A stretch of 33,781 bases of DNA from assembly GCA_003526375.1 (NCBI GenBank), contig DPDG01000007.1, positions 1 to 33,781 on the forward strand. The letters run 5' to 3'. The notes under the pieces are model-generated. The model had not been told where the DNA came from. It saw only the letters and a program-made list of their open reading frames with translations, and did not search any database. Position 1 is the first letter of the stretch. Each line of letters begins with the position of its first letter. Made by a program: the position numbers and the translations under genes. This document shows, in pieces, positions 24,819-33,127 of the stretch. Source of the DNA: Lentisphaeria bacterium. Its GTDB lineage: Bacteria > Verrucomicrobiota > Lentisphaeria > Victivallales > UBA1829.

Positions 24819-24845
24819 AATATTCTACCGGTGAAGAATATTTCA
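24816..24845. terminator. Hairpin between convergent genes
   Basis: TGAAATATTCT (24816-24826) and AGAATATTTCA (24835-24845) are perfect 11-bp arms with an 8-base loop. The stem begins at the rhamnosidase stop codon and lies 16 bp beyond the stop of the convergent hexosaminidase gene. It probably serves both strands. The stem is AT-rich and T-runs are short. Confidence 0.6.
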
Positions 24846-24861
24846 TGATTGTATTTTACGC

Positions 24862-26193
24862 TCAGATTTCCGGACGGGCATCACAATAAATGCCTGCCCG
24901 GCGCGTATCCAGATATTCTTCGAAGTCGCTCAGTTCATTCCGGCGCCAGAATTCAGCGAGATCCTTTTCCCAGGCGGTCTTCCTGTTCCGGCTGCTGCAC
25001 GACAATGCCGCAAATTCCGCAATGCGTTTCGGGTCGCGGCAACCGTATTTTCCCAGAACGGCAAGGCAGCGTTCCGTCTGGAACTGTTCCAGTGTCTCTG
25101 CATGGAGCAGTTCATAGCGTATCCCGATATGATACCAGATTTTCGCCTGTTCCTCCATTTTGTCGGCGGCAGGGAGACGCAGTGCTTCGCCGGCAAGTTC
25201 CTCCAGCCGTTTCCGGTCCTTACTCAGAAGTGCGGAGTCGAGCGCATTGATAAAGAGACGCCACGGATGAACCGCCCATTTCGCCGGATTGCCTGCCGCA
25301 AGGAACGGCGGAATCAGCGCCTCCCACGGTCCGTAGAGGTTCCACAGGTTATTGGGTCTGCCCCATGTGGTATGGAGGACCGGCAGACCGGTTTTTTCCC
25401 AGTCTGCGATATTGTCGAGGCGGTCGCCCAGAATGTTCAACGCCTTCCAGTGGTGATTGATCCAGCCGCAGCGGATTGCGGAGGCGCCCCATACTTCAAA
25501 GCCTGCCGGGCGGATCAGGTCGAGATGCTCTGTCGTGTTTCTGCCGTATTTCCAGTGGATGAATACCGTTTCCCGCGGAAATGCGCCGCAGTACTTCAAT
25601 GACTTCCCGTTGTCGCGGCAGAACATATCGTCCCAGATCATCGGGCGGAGATGTTTTTCCTCCCATGCGTAACGGCAGAGTGACGCCGCATGATCAATGA
25701 ACAGTCCCATATTTCCACGTTGCGCCGGATCGTTTTCTACCGCCTTCCTGCACCGGGAACAGCTTCCGAGATGCCATGTTTCATCGCATCCAAGATGAAT
25801 TTTTGAGGCATGGGGATGGAGTGCCGCAATCTCATCAATCCATTGACGCATTTTCGGAATGCTTTCCTCGTGACAGGGGCACAACTCATTCAGGATTCCG
25901 TTTTCGCGCAAAAAAGAATATGCGTCATGTTTCAGAATCCACTCCAGATGTCCATGCACCTGAATCAGAGGGACGATTTCAAAACCGAGGCTCTCTGCAT
26001 ATGCCGCGATTCGTTTCACGGCGTCTTTTGTGAACAGCGGGGCGCCGGCACCGTGCCAGGCATCCCACGGCACACGGCAGTCGTATTCCGGAAACAGACA
26101 GTCGAACCCGCATTTCCTGAACCATTCCAGCCATTGGAGCAGCTTCTTTTCCGATGGAACAATCCCTTTAAAATCCAGATGCAGCGCACGCAT
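24862..26193 (-). CDS. Cytoplasmic GH20-like beta-N-acetylhexosaminidase
   Basis: The 443-residue protein has no signal peptide. The barrel begins at once (MRALHLDFKG), and D137-E138 in HLGCDETWH form the family GH20 catalytic Asp-Glu pair. VPLIQVHGHLEW and several Trp-rich loops fit a substrate pocket for an N-acetyl sugar. It lacks the usual N-terminal non-catalytic domain of GH20, so it belongs to a minimal-barrel subgroup. Substrate prediction is therefore only moderate. A longer upstream frame overlaps the CapA-like gene and is rejected because AGGGAG precedes the ATG ending at 26193. It lies 11 bp after the CapA-like stop and ends the operon. Confidence 0.8.
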   Translation of the reverse strand: MRALHLDFKGIVPSEKKLLQWLEWFRKCGFDCLFPEYDCRVPWDAWHGAGAPLFTKDAVKRIAAYAESLGFEIVPLIQVHGHLEWILKHDAYSFLRENGILNELCPCHEESIPKMRQWIDEIAALHPHASKIHLGCDETWHLGSCSRCRKAVENDPAQRGNMGLFIDHAASLCRYAWEEKHLRPMIWDDMFCRDNGKSLKYCGAFPRETVFIHWKYGRNTTEHLDLIRPAGFEVWGASAIRCGWINHHWKALNILGDRLDNIADWEKTGLPVLHTTWGRPNNLWNLYGPWEALIPPFLAAGNPAKWAVHPWRLFINALDSALLSKDRKRLEELAGEALRLPAADKMEEQAKIWYHIGIRYELLHAETLEQFQTERCLAVLGKYGCRDPKRIAEFAALSCSSRNRKTAWEKDLAEFWRRNELSDFEEYLDTRRAGIYCDARPEI

Positions 26194-26204
26194 GTTTTTC
26201 TCCC

Positions 26205-27395
26205 TTATGATTCGGAATCTCTGTTCAGTTTGCCTTCCAGGTGCATCCGGCAGATCTCCTGAAACATTTCCAGATGAGTCGGACAGGTAAACAGATTTCC
26301 GGTGCGGAGGGCATAATCGGAATTGTCCGGATTGAAAAAATTCCGCGAGAAATCCCGCAGAATCTGACGGTATTCCGTCTCCCAGCGGAAACGGATATTC
26401 CGCTCCCATGCCTTCTGAAAGGCGGCGTCCTCCCGGAGCGGTGCGGAAATCTCCTGCAGGCCGGATGCGAAAGCGCTGAAATCCTTTTCATCCAGAGATT
26501 CCACCGTGTAGTTTTCCGTCATTTTGTAGGGGATGAGTGTCAGGCGGTTCAGATGATGGCGGCCGGCGGCAAGGGAAACCAGAAAACCGCGGTCGGTATT
26601 GGGATATGCCGCGACATAATCGGAATCGAAAACCAGATTCCCGAGACTGTATGCGATCCATCCGTTTCCATACTGCTCCACTCCCTGAATCACATGCGGA
26701 TGATGTCCGATCACGAGATCCGCACCGGCGTCGATGAATGCGCGGCATGCCGACCTGATGCGCGGTGACGGAGTTGAAGTAAACTCATGCCCCGCATGGA
26801 GATAAATAATGAGAAAGTCATATTTCTCCCGCATTCCGGCAATGCGGGGCAGATTTCTTTCCGGAGAGAAAAAAGAGGAGCCGGGGGTATTTTCTCCTGC
26901 GCAGTTCAGCTCCTTTTCCGCCAGTATCCAGATTCCGATCCTGAGCCCGTTGCAGATTGTTTCGAGCGGTCTTTCCGCGTCTTCCAGATTTCTGCCCGCT
27001 CCCGCATGAAGCAGAGAGGCCTGTTCCAGTGTTTTCATTGTCTGGAAAAGACCCTCTGCGCGATAGTCGAGGATATGGTTGTTCGCCAGACCGACAGCGT
27101 CGATTCCGAGTGCTTTCAGCGTTTTTGCAATCCGCGGATCGCAGCGGAGCCCGAATCCCAGACGGCTCATCGTCGGCAGGGCGGGGGCGCATAACGGCGC
27201 TTCCAGGTTGACCAGCGTAAAATCGTGCTGATGAAACAGCCGTGACAGGCTGTCCGAAAAAATCCGGTCTCCGCGCAGCAGCCTTGTTTCATAGTTGCGC
27301 AGAGGGCAGAAGTCGCCGCCGATGAGAATATCCGCTGCCGGCGAAACCTCGTTTTTTTCGTACAGATGTATGATATTCAGATCATTCCATCTCAT
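26205..27395 (-). CDS. CapA-family metallophosphoesterase-like protein
   Basis: The 396-residue protein has motifs of the CapA (PgsA-like) branch of metallophosphoesterases: GGDFCP, VNLEAPL, LANNHILDY, LHAGHEF, IGHHPHV and SLGNLVFD, in the usual order. CapA proteins take part in poly-gamma-glutamate or capsule export, but many act in unknown pathways. No signal peptide or membrane anchor is visible, which is atypical for capsule CapA. The start is uncertain. The ATG ending at 27395 overlaps the previous gene by 14 bp, with AAGGAG 12 bases upstream; the ATG ending at 27416 would add seven residues but has no box. Its place among glycan-degrading genes suggests removal of a substituent from the glycan; this is speculation. 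Confidence 0.83.
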   Translation of the reverse strand: MRWNDLNIIHLYEKNEVSPAADILIGGDFCPLRNYETRLLRGDRIFSDSLSRLFHQHDFTLVNLEAPLCAPALPTMSRLGFGLRCDPRIAKTLKALGIDAVGLANNHILDYRAEGLFQTMKTLEQASLLHAGAGRNLEDAERPLETICNGLRIGIWILAEKELNCAGENTPGSSFFSPERNLPRIAGMREKYDFLIIYLHAGHEFTSTPSPRIRSACRAFIDAGADLVIGHHPHVIQGVEQYGNGWIAYSLGNLVFDSDYVAAYPNTDRGFLVSLAAGRHHLNRLTLIPYKMTENYTVESLDEKDFSAFASGLQEISAPLREDAAFQKAWERNIRFRWETEYRQILRDFSRNFFNPDNSDYALRTGNLFTCPTHLEMFQEICRMHLEGKLNRDSES

Positions 27396-28350
27396 TTTTT
27401 TCAGAGGCTCCTTCATAGACGATACTGGCTTCCGACATGGTGGCGTGATAGATCGTGAGAGAGGCGTAAGCCGCGTTTTCCGGGCGGATGAAACGGAATT
27501 CCAGCATTCCTTGATTCTGCGGCGTCAGGCGGGTTACGGGGGATGTCCCGATCTTTTTCCATGCGGCGTCGTAGAATGTCAGGATGGAGTCCACACGGTT
27601 TCTGTTGTAACCGTTTCCGCGGAGCGTCAGCAGATAGGTTCCGGCGTTTTTCAGCGGAAAGCGGTTGGTTACGGCATAGAACCCGGTGAACAGTTGTGTT
27701 TTCCCGGATTCATCGGCGAGCAGGCGCCCCGCCTTGTCGTTGAATGCGGAGATCCCGGAATAATTATATGGTCCGAGCTCAAATTTCGGATTGATGTTCA
27801 AAGTCTTTTCTTCGGTCTCCTCTTTCAGAGAGACATCCGCGATGGAAAGGCGGACACCTTTCGGGACGCCGAAAGTCAGGCGCATGGATTCCGCACGCGG
27901 TGGCGCATAAAAGATGAAATCCTGTGTTTTCATTTCTCCGAACGGAATGGCGAAGAATGCCGCATCGGTCGGAAGACGTTTTTTGTCTTTGTCGAAAAAC
28001 TGAAGGCGGCAGACCGGAAAAACATTTTCCCGGTGGGCGAAAATCTTCTGCGCCATTCCCGGATTTTTTTCAAGCGCTTCCGCTCCCTCCTGAGCGGCGG
28101 AAAAGGTGAGCCGGTATTTGATATCGGCTTTGACCGGGACTTCCTGAAACATGAATGCGATAGGAGACTGGAATACATACTTTCCGTTTTCCTTCTCAAG
28201 GAAGACAGCCCTCGTTTTCAGGCCTTTTGCATTGACGAAATAGGCTTCCGGGTCTTTCTTTTTAAAACTGTCTCCGTAAATGCCGGCTGTTTCCGCTCCC
28301 CGGATGCTTCCGCAGAGAATGAGCAGCAGACTCAACATCTTATAATTCAT
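27382..28350 (-). CDS. Secreted beta-sandwich protein of unknown function
   Basis: The 322-residue protein has a signal peptide (MNYKMLSLLLILCGSIRGAE). Two beta-rich halves are visible: about 25-165 (YRLTFSAAQEGAE, FIFYAPPRAESMRLTFG) and about 180-315 (GTYLLTLRGNG, RPENAAYASLTIYHA). Each resembles a carbohydrate-binding module that describes itself as strand-turn-strand with aromatic residues. No catalytic motif is seen. AGGAGG precedes the start. Its stop overlaps the CapA-like gene, so the two are translationally linked. It is likely a glycan-binding accessory of the two DUF4838 proteins upstream. Confidence 0.8.
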   Translation of the reverse strand: MNYKMLSLLLILCGSIRGAETAGIYGDSFKKKDPEAYFVNAKGLKTRAVFLEKENGKYVFQSPIAFMFQEVPVKADIKYRLTFSAAQEGAEALEKNPGMAQKIFAHRENVFPVCRLQFFDKDKKRLPTDAAFFAIPFGEMKTQDFIFYAPPRAESMRLTFGVPKGVRLSIADVSLKEETEEKTLNINPKFELGPYNYSGISAFNDKAGRLLADESGKTQLFTGFYAVTNRFPLKNAGTYLLTLRGNGYNRNRVDSILTFYDAAWKKIGTSPVTRLTPQNQGMLEFRFIRPENAAYASLTIYHATMSEASIVYEGASEKNEME

Positions 28351-28389
28351 TTTTATCCTCCTTGCATGATTGTGTTTGGTTTGACTGTT

Positions 28390-30675
28390 TCAGAATGTGA
28401 GCGGCGTCTGGCGCTGCCCCGGGAAGATGCCTTTCGGAGTGCTTTCCTGCACTCTGGTTCCGTCGTGGGAGCGGCGGATCAGCAGGAGAGACGGAAAAGT
28501 GTTCCGGTTGCCCGGTTCGACTCCGAGAGCTTTCAGCGGGATTGCCAGCAGCGCCGTCCAGCCGTCGTTGTTCCGGGCTGTCAGAACCTTCCAGCCGGAT
28601 TCCCATTTTCTGTCTGAATTGAGGGAGTCGTAACGATTGCCGTTTCCATCGACCGCAAAACAGAATGTTTTTCCCCTGTTTTCAAAACGTAATTCAATGT
28701 GATCGCCGGAAGGCCATAGGTCGGGGGCTGATTTTTCCATGAGTTCCGGAGATGGATTTTCCGCCGTGAGCCTGATGTAAAGCATTGTGCCATCCGTGAG
28801 CAGGCGCGCTTCTGTCCTGCGTGCTGCCGGCGTCGTCTTGCCCCAGTTGAAATAGCCGGGGAGACGGAAATCGTCGATAATCAGCGAGGTTTCGTAACAG
28901 GTCGCATGGAAATCCATGAACTTTTCTTCGCTCTCCATGCGGGGAACCGTATTCGCGCCCAGTCTGCTCCGGGCGGTGATCCATTGCTTCTTGAGGGAAC
29001 GGATCATGGACAGCGAGTTCGGGTGCCGGGCTGTTTTTTCCGCCTCGCAAAGCGCGTCGAAACATTTCTTTTCGAGTCCTGTCTGAATGACGGTATGGAT
29101 GAAATCGGGCCTTTTGCCGTCGCTTTTGCGGAACCCTTCGTCCAGCAGATCGTAAAAACGTTTCATCTGCGGAGCTGCCTCGCGGAATGTGCGTTCGAGG
29201 TAATAGTCGCGCAAGGCGCGCGGATTTTCCGCCGGATTCCAGATCAGCCGTGCCAGAATCCATGCGGAGACGCTGTTGGCGTCCCACTCCGATTTCATTG
29301 TATGGTTGCTGAACTTTCTTTCACTGTCCGGCGTCAGCTCCGAATTTACGCCGATTCCGCCCAGCCGTTTCAGATCCCGCAGATCGTGGACGATTTTCTG
29401 TTCTATGCCGGAAGTTCCGCTGATTTCCGCGAAGCCGCTGGCGTAGGACCGGTAGTATTCATAGAACAGGAGCCTTCCCGGAAAACGCTTTGACCATTGT
29501 TCCAGCCGCCGCTTCCAGACCGGCGACTGCCGTTTGTCCAGCAGGGGATACCTGCCGTTCACTCCGCCGATCGGACAGCAGGATACAATGACGGCGGGAT
29601 CCAGTTCACAGGCGGGCGGCACCGCCGCATAAAAATACCCGGAACCGGCAAACATCGTTTCCGGAAAATCCTGTTTCAGGCGTTCCACGATCTGATTGAC
29701 AAACAGCCAGTAGCGGGTGGAAAAATAAAGCGGGTCCTCCTGGGGATTATCGCTTTTCCTGATCAGAGTCCCCCCGCCGGAAAGCGGAATCGGCGCGAGG
29801 CATTTTTCGCACTGGCACATGGTCCATGAATCACGGAATCCGATGGTAAAGAGATCGGGTTTCTCCTTGAACGCCCTGATTCTTTTTTTCAGGTTTCCGA
29901 CTGCGACCTCAAGCAATTCCGGATTGGTCAGGCACAGTGTTTCCGGTTCGCGCTTTCCGGTCAGTTTTGAGAAACCGAAAAATTCTGGATTCGTTTTGAA
30001 ATAGCGGTCGGGATGCGCCATCCACCAATAGATGTGCCCACCTTCACAATTCAGGAAATTGAACTCGTTTCCCGCTTTGGCAGGAGAAGTCTGGTCCGCC
30101 CAGTTGCCCCGGTTGCGGAATACCCAGATGCCGGTGGGACGGTCCCGCCGGACTGCGACGACATTCCAGCCGTGGAATTTGAATGCGGGCTTTTCCAGAA
30201 AAGAGAGTTCCGTGAAGCGAAGATTGGGATTTCCGGAGAAAACACAGCCGGTCTTTTCGTCCGGCCGTGCCCAGATGATGTCCGTATTGCGTTCCAGAAG
30301 CGCCGCCGCGGCGTATGCGGAAGCGCGCGGGACACTGCCGAACAGATAGATCCGGCTGCCCACCGATCTGACCGCGAACCCGTCTGAACCGTTCAGTTCC
30401 GCGATCTCTTTTTGCCAGAGACGTTCCGCGAAGGTTTTTCCGATGAAAATCGTGGTGCCGCCTTCTTTTCCCGCCTCATTGACAATTGGCAGTTCCGCAC
30501 CGGAAATTTCTCTGATCCAATGCTGAAGATCCTTTGCCGCGAACTGTTCCACGTAAGGCGCGTCCTTTGCGACCGCGATTCTTGCACAGGGCGCTCCGTT
30601 CCGGGTGATTTCCAACGCAGCCAGTGAGAAAAGGGTGCAGAATAAGAGTAATGCCGGTAGAATTTTATATTTCAT
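28390..30675 (-). CDS. Secreted DUF4838 protein with C-terminal CBM9-like domain
   Basis: The 761-residue protein has a signal peptide (MKYKILPALLLFCTLFSLAALE). Residues about 20-140 match the small alpha/beta domain found before GH20 and GH67 barrels (AAKDLQHWIREISGAELP, IYLFGSVPRASAYAAAALLE). About 150-560 is the DUF4838 barrel, with FRDSWTMCQCEKCLAP carrying the CxCxxC typical of the family. About 590-755 resembles a CBM9-type sandwich (DGTMLYIRLTAENP, DHIELRFENRG, WTALLAIPLKALGV). DUF4838 proteins are presumed glycosidases of GH20/GH67 type; the activity is not established here. It follows the other DUF4838 gene by 18 bp. Confidence 0.85.
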   Translation of the reverse strand: MKYKILPALLLFCTLFSLAALEITRNGAPCARIAVAKDAPYVEQFAAKDLQHWIREISGAELPIVNEAGKEGGTTIFIGKTFAERLWQKEIAELNGSDGFAVRSVGSRIYLFGSVPRASAYAAAALLERNTDIIWARPDEKTGCVFSGNPNLRFTELSFLEKPAFKFHGWNVVAVRRDRPTGIWVFRNRGNWADQTSPAKAGNEFNFLNCEGGHIYWWMAHPDRYFKTNPEFFGFSKLTGKREPETLCLTNPELLEVAVGNLKKRIRAFKEKPDLFTIGFRDSWTMCQCEKCLAPIPLSGGGTLIRKSDNPQEDPLYFSTRYWLFVNQIVERLKQDFPETMFAGSGYFYAAVPPACELDPAVIVSCCPIGGVNGRYPLLDKRQSPVWKRRLEQWSKRFPGRLLFYEYYRSYASGFAEISGTSGIEQKIVHDLRDLKRLGGIGVNSELTPDSERKFSNHTMKSEWDANSVSAWILARLIWNPAENPRALRDYYLERTFREAAPQMKRFYDLLDEGFRKSDGKRPDFIHTVIQTGLEKKCFDALCEAEKTARHPNSLSMIRSLKKQWITARSRLGANTVPRMESEEKFMDFHATCYETSLIIDDFRLPGYFNWGKTTPAARRTEARLLTDGTMLYIRLTAENPSPELMEKSAPDLWPSGDHIELRFENRGKTFCFAVDGNGNRYDSLNSDRKWESGWKVLTARNNDGWTALLAIPLKALGVEPGNRNTFPSLLLIRRSHDGTRVQESTPKGIFPGQRQTPLTF

Positions 30676-30693
30676 TATACACCGTTCCTTTCA

Positions 30694-33102
30694 TCACTTT
30701 GTATAGAGCGCGGATGGACGCCAGACGCCTTCTCCGCCGCCGGAATCATAGCCTCGGACAGCCAGCAGGTTGTCTTCGCCCTGCCTGAGCACATCCGTGA
30801 CATCCATCTCAAAAGATTTGTTCCAGTTCCTCGGATCATCCTGCCGCCCGATTTCTCTGCCGTTCAGGAAAATGACTCCCGTATCGTCGATGGACCCGAT
30901 GCGGAGGAATACTTTTTTCCCTGCGGGAAACTTCGGCGCCCTGAATCTGACGCGATAGTAAAAATACCCTCCGGTCTGATTGGCGTAACCTTGTCCGCTC
31001 GGCGTATTCCATGTGGAGATTTCCTGAAAATCCTTTGAGTCGTCATATTCCGGTTTTACCAGCCCGCGTGTTTCTCCCGAGGCATCCGCATCAATATGAA
31101 ACTTCCAGTTTTCCGGCAGGGGGAAAAGATTTTCGGGGTTCTCCGGCGGACGGATTCCGGCAAACAGCTCCTGAAGGTAGCGAAGGTCGCCGGCGCGTTT
31201 CCCTGCGAGTTCTTTTCTCGGACGAGGATTCAATGAGTTGAAGTCGGTCTTGAGAAGCATTCCCGCCAGATCGTAAAGTGTTCTGTCTCCGGAAGATATT
31301 TCATCCATCTTTTCCCTGATCCAGTATTTCCGGATATCTTCCGCGCGTCTCCGGAAATCGGCGATGTCGTCTGTTTTGCGCGTGTTCAATGCTTTTGCAT
31401 AGCTCCGGTAAGTTTCCGCCATGCGGAACATGCCTTCCATGGCGCGTCGGAAACGATCAAGACGGATCTTTTCTTTTCCGGAAGCATTGCGGGCGAGTCT
31501 GGAAAGCAGCGGGCGGTATTCCGCAATGAAAGAGTCGGGCAGCAGATATGCCGTATCCGCCGCACTGCCGAAATTGATCCGTTCCATGACATGGGAGTTG
31601 CGTGTCATGCCGACATAAAATTCATAGATGGAGTCGCCCGCCTCTTTCCCGAAATATTCTCTGCAGAACGTTTGCAGGCATTCCTCCGGACTTTTGGACG
31701 AATTCCACGTATATTGTGCGAGGCTCCGGATCAGAGGCCAGACATATTCCGCGCGGTTCATGTTTTCCACTTCGAACATGGACATGCCCATCTCCCGGCA
31801 CCGCGCCGCGGCGGACAGAATCTGCATTGTGGTAGGGCTCCAGGGAAAATTCGTGTAACAGTAGAAACTCAGCTTCGCACCCGCATCTCTGATCTGCCGG
31901 AGTTCCCTGCTGTAAGTTCCGGAAAACGGGTAGGACGGCTCATTCAGGGCGTTTTTTTCATGGCTGTAAACGAAACATGCCATGCAGTAGATATTCTTCT
32001 CCGCCTTGAATCCGGCAGGCGGGCATTTCAGTTCCAGATAAGGCGAGTGAACCGTTATGAAGCGGTGCGGGTATTTTTCCGAAACGGCTTTTGCCACCCG
32101 GTTGTAGAAGGTCCAGACCAGGCGATCCTTACTGTAAGGCTCTGTTCCGGCGGTTTTTGCGCACTCCGGGCATTCGCAGATCCCTTCCGTGTCCGAAAGC
32201 CCCAGCGGAACCGTAAGGAGAGACGCCAGGTCGTCCTTATTGTTTTCATGACGTTTGCAGTATGCCAAAGCGTTTTTGACCGCGGCGTCCAGATTCCGGG
32301 GATTGGAGAAACAGATCTGACCGTCATGATAACGGCGTCTGCGGACAAAATCCGCGCCTGTCACGAGAGCGAAACGCTCCGGTTCCTTTTCCATCAGCCC
32401 CTGCCTGACCGCTTTGGGAGTCAAATCCGTCATGGGCTTGATGTAATGCCCCGCAATATAGGGGGACTTTCCGAAATCGAATCCTTTTGCCGCAAAGCGT
32501 GAGAGATGCGCCCTGTTTCTGAGCAGCCAGAGCTGGTAGTCTCTGACGGCGGAAGGGCCGTTCCCCGCAAAATGGTTGTCCGCCGTTGACGACAGGGAAA
32601 AGGTTCGCATCTCAAAGGAGGGGGTATATTTCTTTTTTCCTTTTACGACTCTGACGCCGTCCGTTCCGGGAATGTTGGTGCCTGATTCGCCGGGAGCCAG
32701 AAAGCGTATGCCGAGATTTTCGAGATACTGATAGACCCCGTACAGAACCGCCAGCGAAGTATTGCCGCGGATCGTCACGAGAGGATATGGACGTTCCTGC
32801 GTTTCGATGGTGAACGCCTGCGGAGACTCTTTCCCTTTCCATTCAGCTTCCTGCCTGACTTCCAATACGATTCCGCTTTCACTGCGTCCCCGGGGACCCC
32901 ATGCAAACGGCAGGTGTGCGCCGGACATCTGCTCCAGAAAGTTCTGAAGTTCCAGAGATGCGAGCTGGAGCGCTTTGCCGTATCCCGGCGGCAGAAAGAT
33001 TTTTCCGTCGCTCCGGGAATCTTTGATCAGCCACGCATCTGCGGAGAGAACGGCGGAGAGAAGGAACATTGCCAGAACGGAGATGAGTTTTGATCTTGTC
33101 AT
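30694..33102 (-). CDS. Secreted DUF4838 protein with C-terminal galactose-binding-like domain
   Basis: The 802-residue protein has a signal peptide (MTRSKLISVLAMFLLSAVLSADA). Residues about 25-150 form the GH20/GH67-type N-terminal domain (LASLELQNFLEQMSGAHLPF, VLYGVYQYLENLGIRFLAPG). DUF4838 covers about 190-530, with DTEGICECPECAKT as the family cysteine cluster, then a helical region to about 650. About 670-800 is a GH2-type sugar-binding sandwich (DDTGVIFLNGREIG, VTDVLRQGEDNLLAVRGYD). AAAGGA precedes the start. It shares architecture with the next gene but ends in a different binding module, so the pair may attack different parts of one glycan. Catalytic residues cannot be assigned with confidence. 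Confidence 0.86.
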   Translation of the reverse strand: MTRSKLISVLAMFLLSAVLSADAWLIKDSRSDGKIFLPPGYGKALQLASLELQNFLEQMSGAHLPFAWGPRGRSESGIVLEVRQEAEWKGKESPQAFTIETQERPYPLVTIRGNTSLAVLYGVYQYLENLGIRFLAPGESGTNIPGTDGVRVVKGKKKYTPSFEMRTFSLSSTADNHFAGNGPSAVRDYQLWLLRNRAHLSRFAAKGFDFGKSPYIAGHYIKPMTDLTPKAVRQGLMEKEPERFALVTGADFVRRRRYHDGQICFSNPRNLDAAVKNALAYCKRHENNKDDLASLLTVPLGLSDTEGICECPECAKTAGTEPYSKDRLVWTFYNRVAKAVSEKYPHRFITVHSPYLELKCPPAGFKAEKNIYCMACFVYSHEKNALNEPSYPFSGTYSRELRQIRDAGAKLSFYCYTNFPWSPTTMQILSAAARCREMGMSMFEVENMNRAEYVWPLIRSLAQYTWNSSKSPEECLQTFCREYFGKEAGDSIYEFYVGMTRNSHVMERINFGSAADTAYLLPDSFIAEYRPLLSRLARNASGKEKIRLDRFRRAMEGMFRMAETYRSYAKALNTRKTDDIADFRRRAEDIRKYWIREKMDEISSGDRTLYDLAGMLLKTDFNSLNPRPRKELAGKRAGDLRYLQELFAGIRPPENPENLFPLPENWKFHIDADASGETRGLVKPEYDDSKDFQEISTWNTPSGQGYANQTGGYFYYRVRFRAPKFPAGKKVFLRIGSIDDTGVIFLNGREIGRQDDPRNWNKSFEMDVTDVLRQGEDNLLAVRGYDSGGGEGVWRPSALYTK

Positions 33103-33127
33103 TGCTGAATCCTTTCTTCTTGTCCGA

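Noticed and set aside
26194..26409. 72-residue N-terminal extension of the GH20-like protein
   Set aside because: It overlaps the CapA-like gene in another frame and lacks any domain; a good ribosome binding site marks the later ATG.
27295..28617. 440-residue plus-strand frame
   Set aside because: It spans two minus-strand genes and their intergenic gap with no motif or ribosome binding site.
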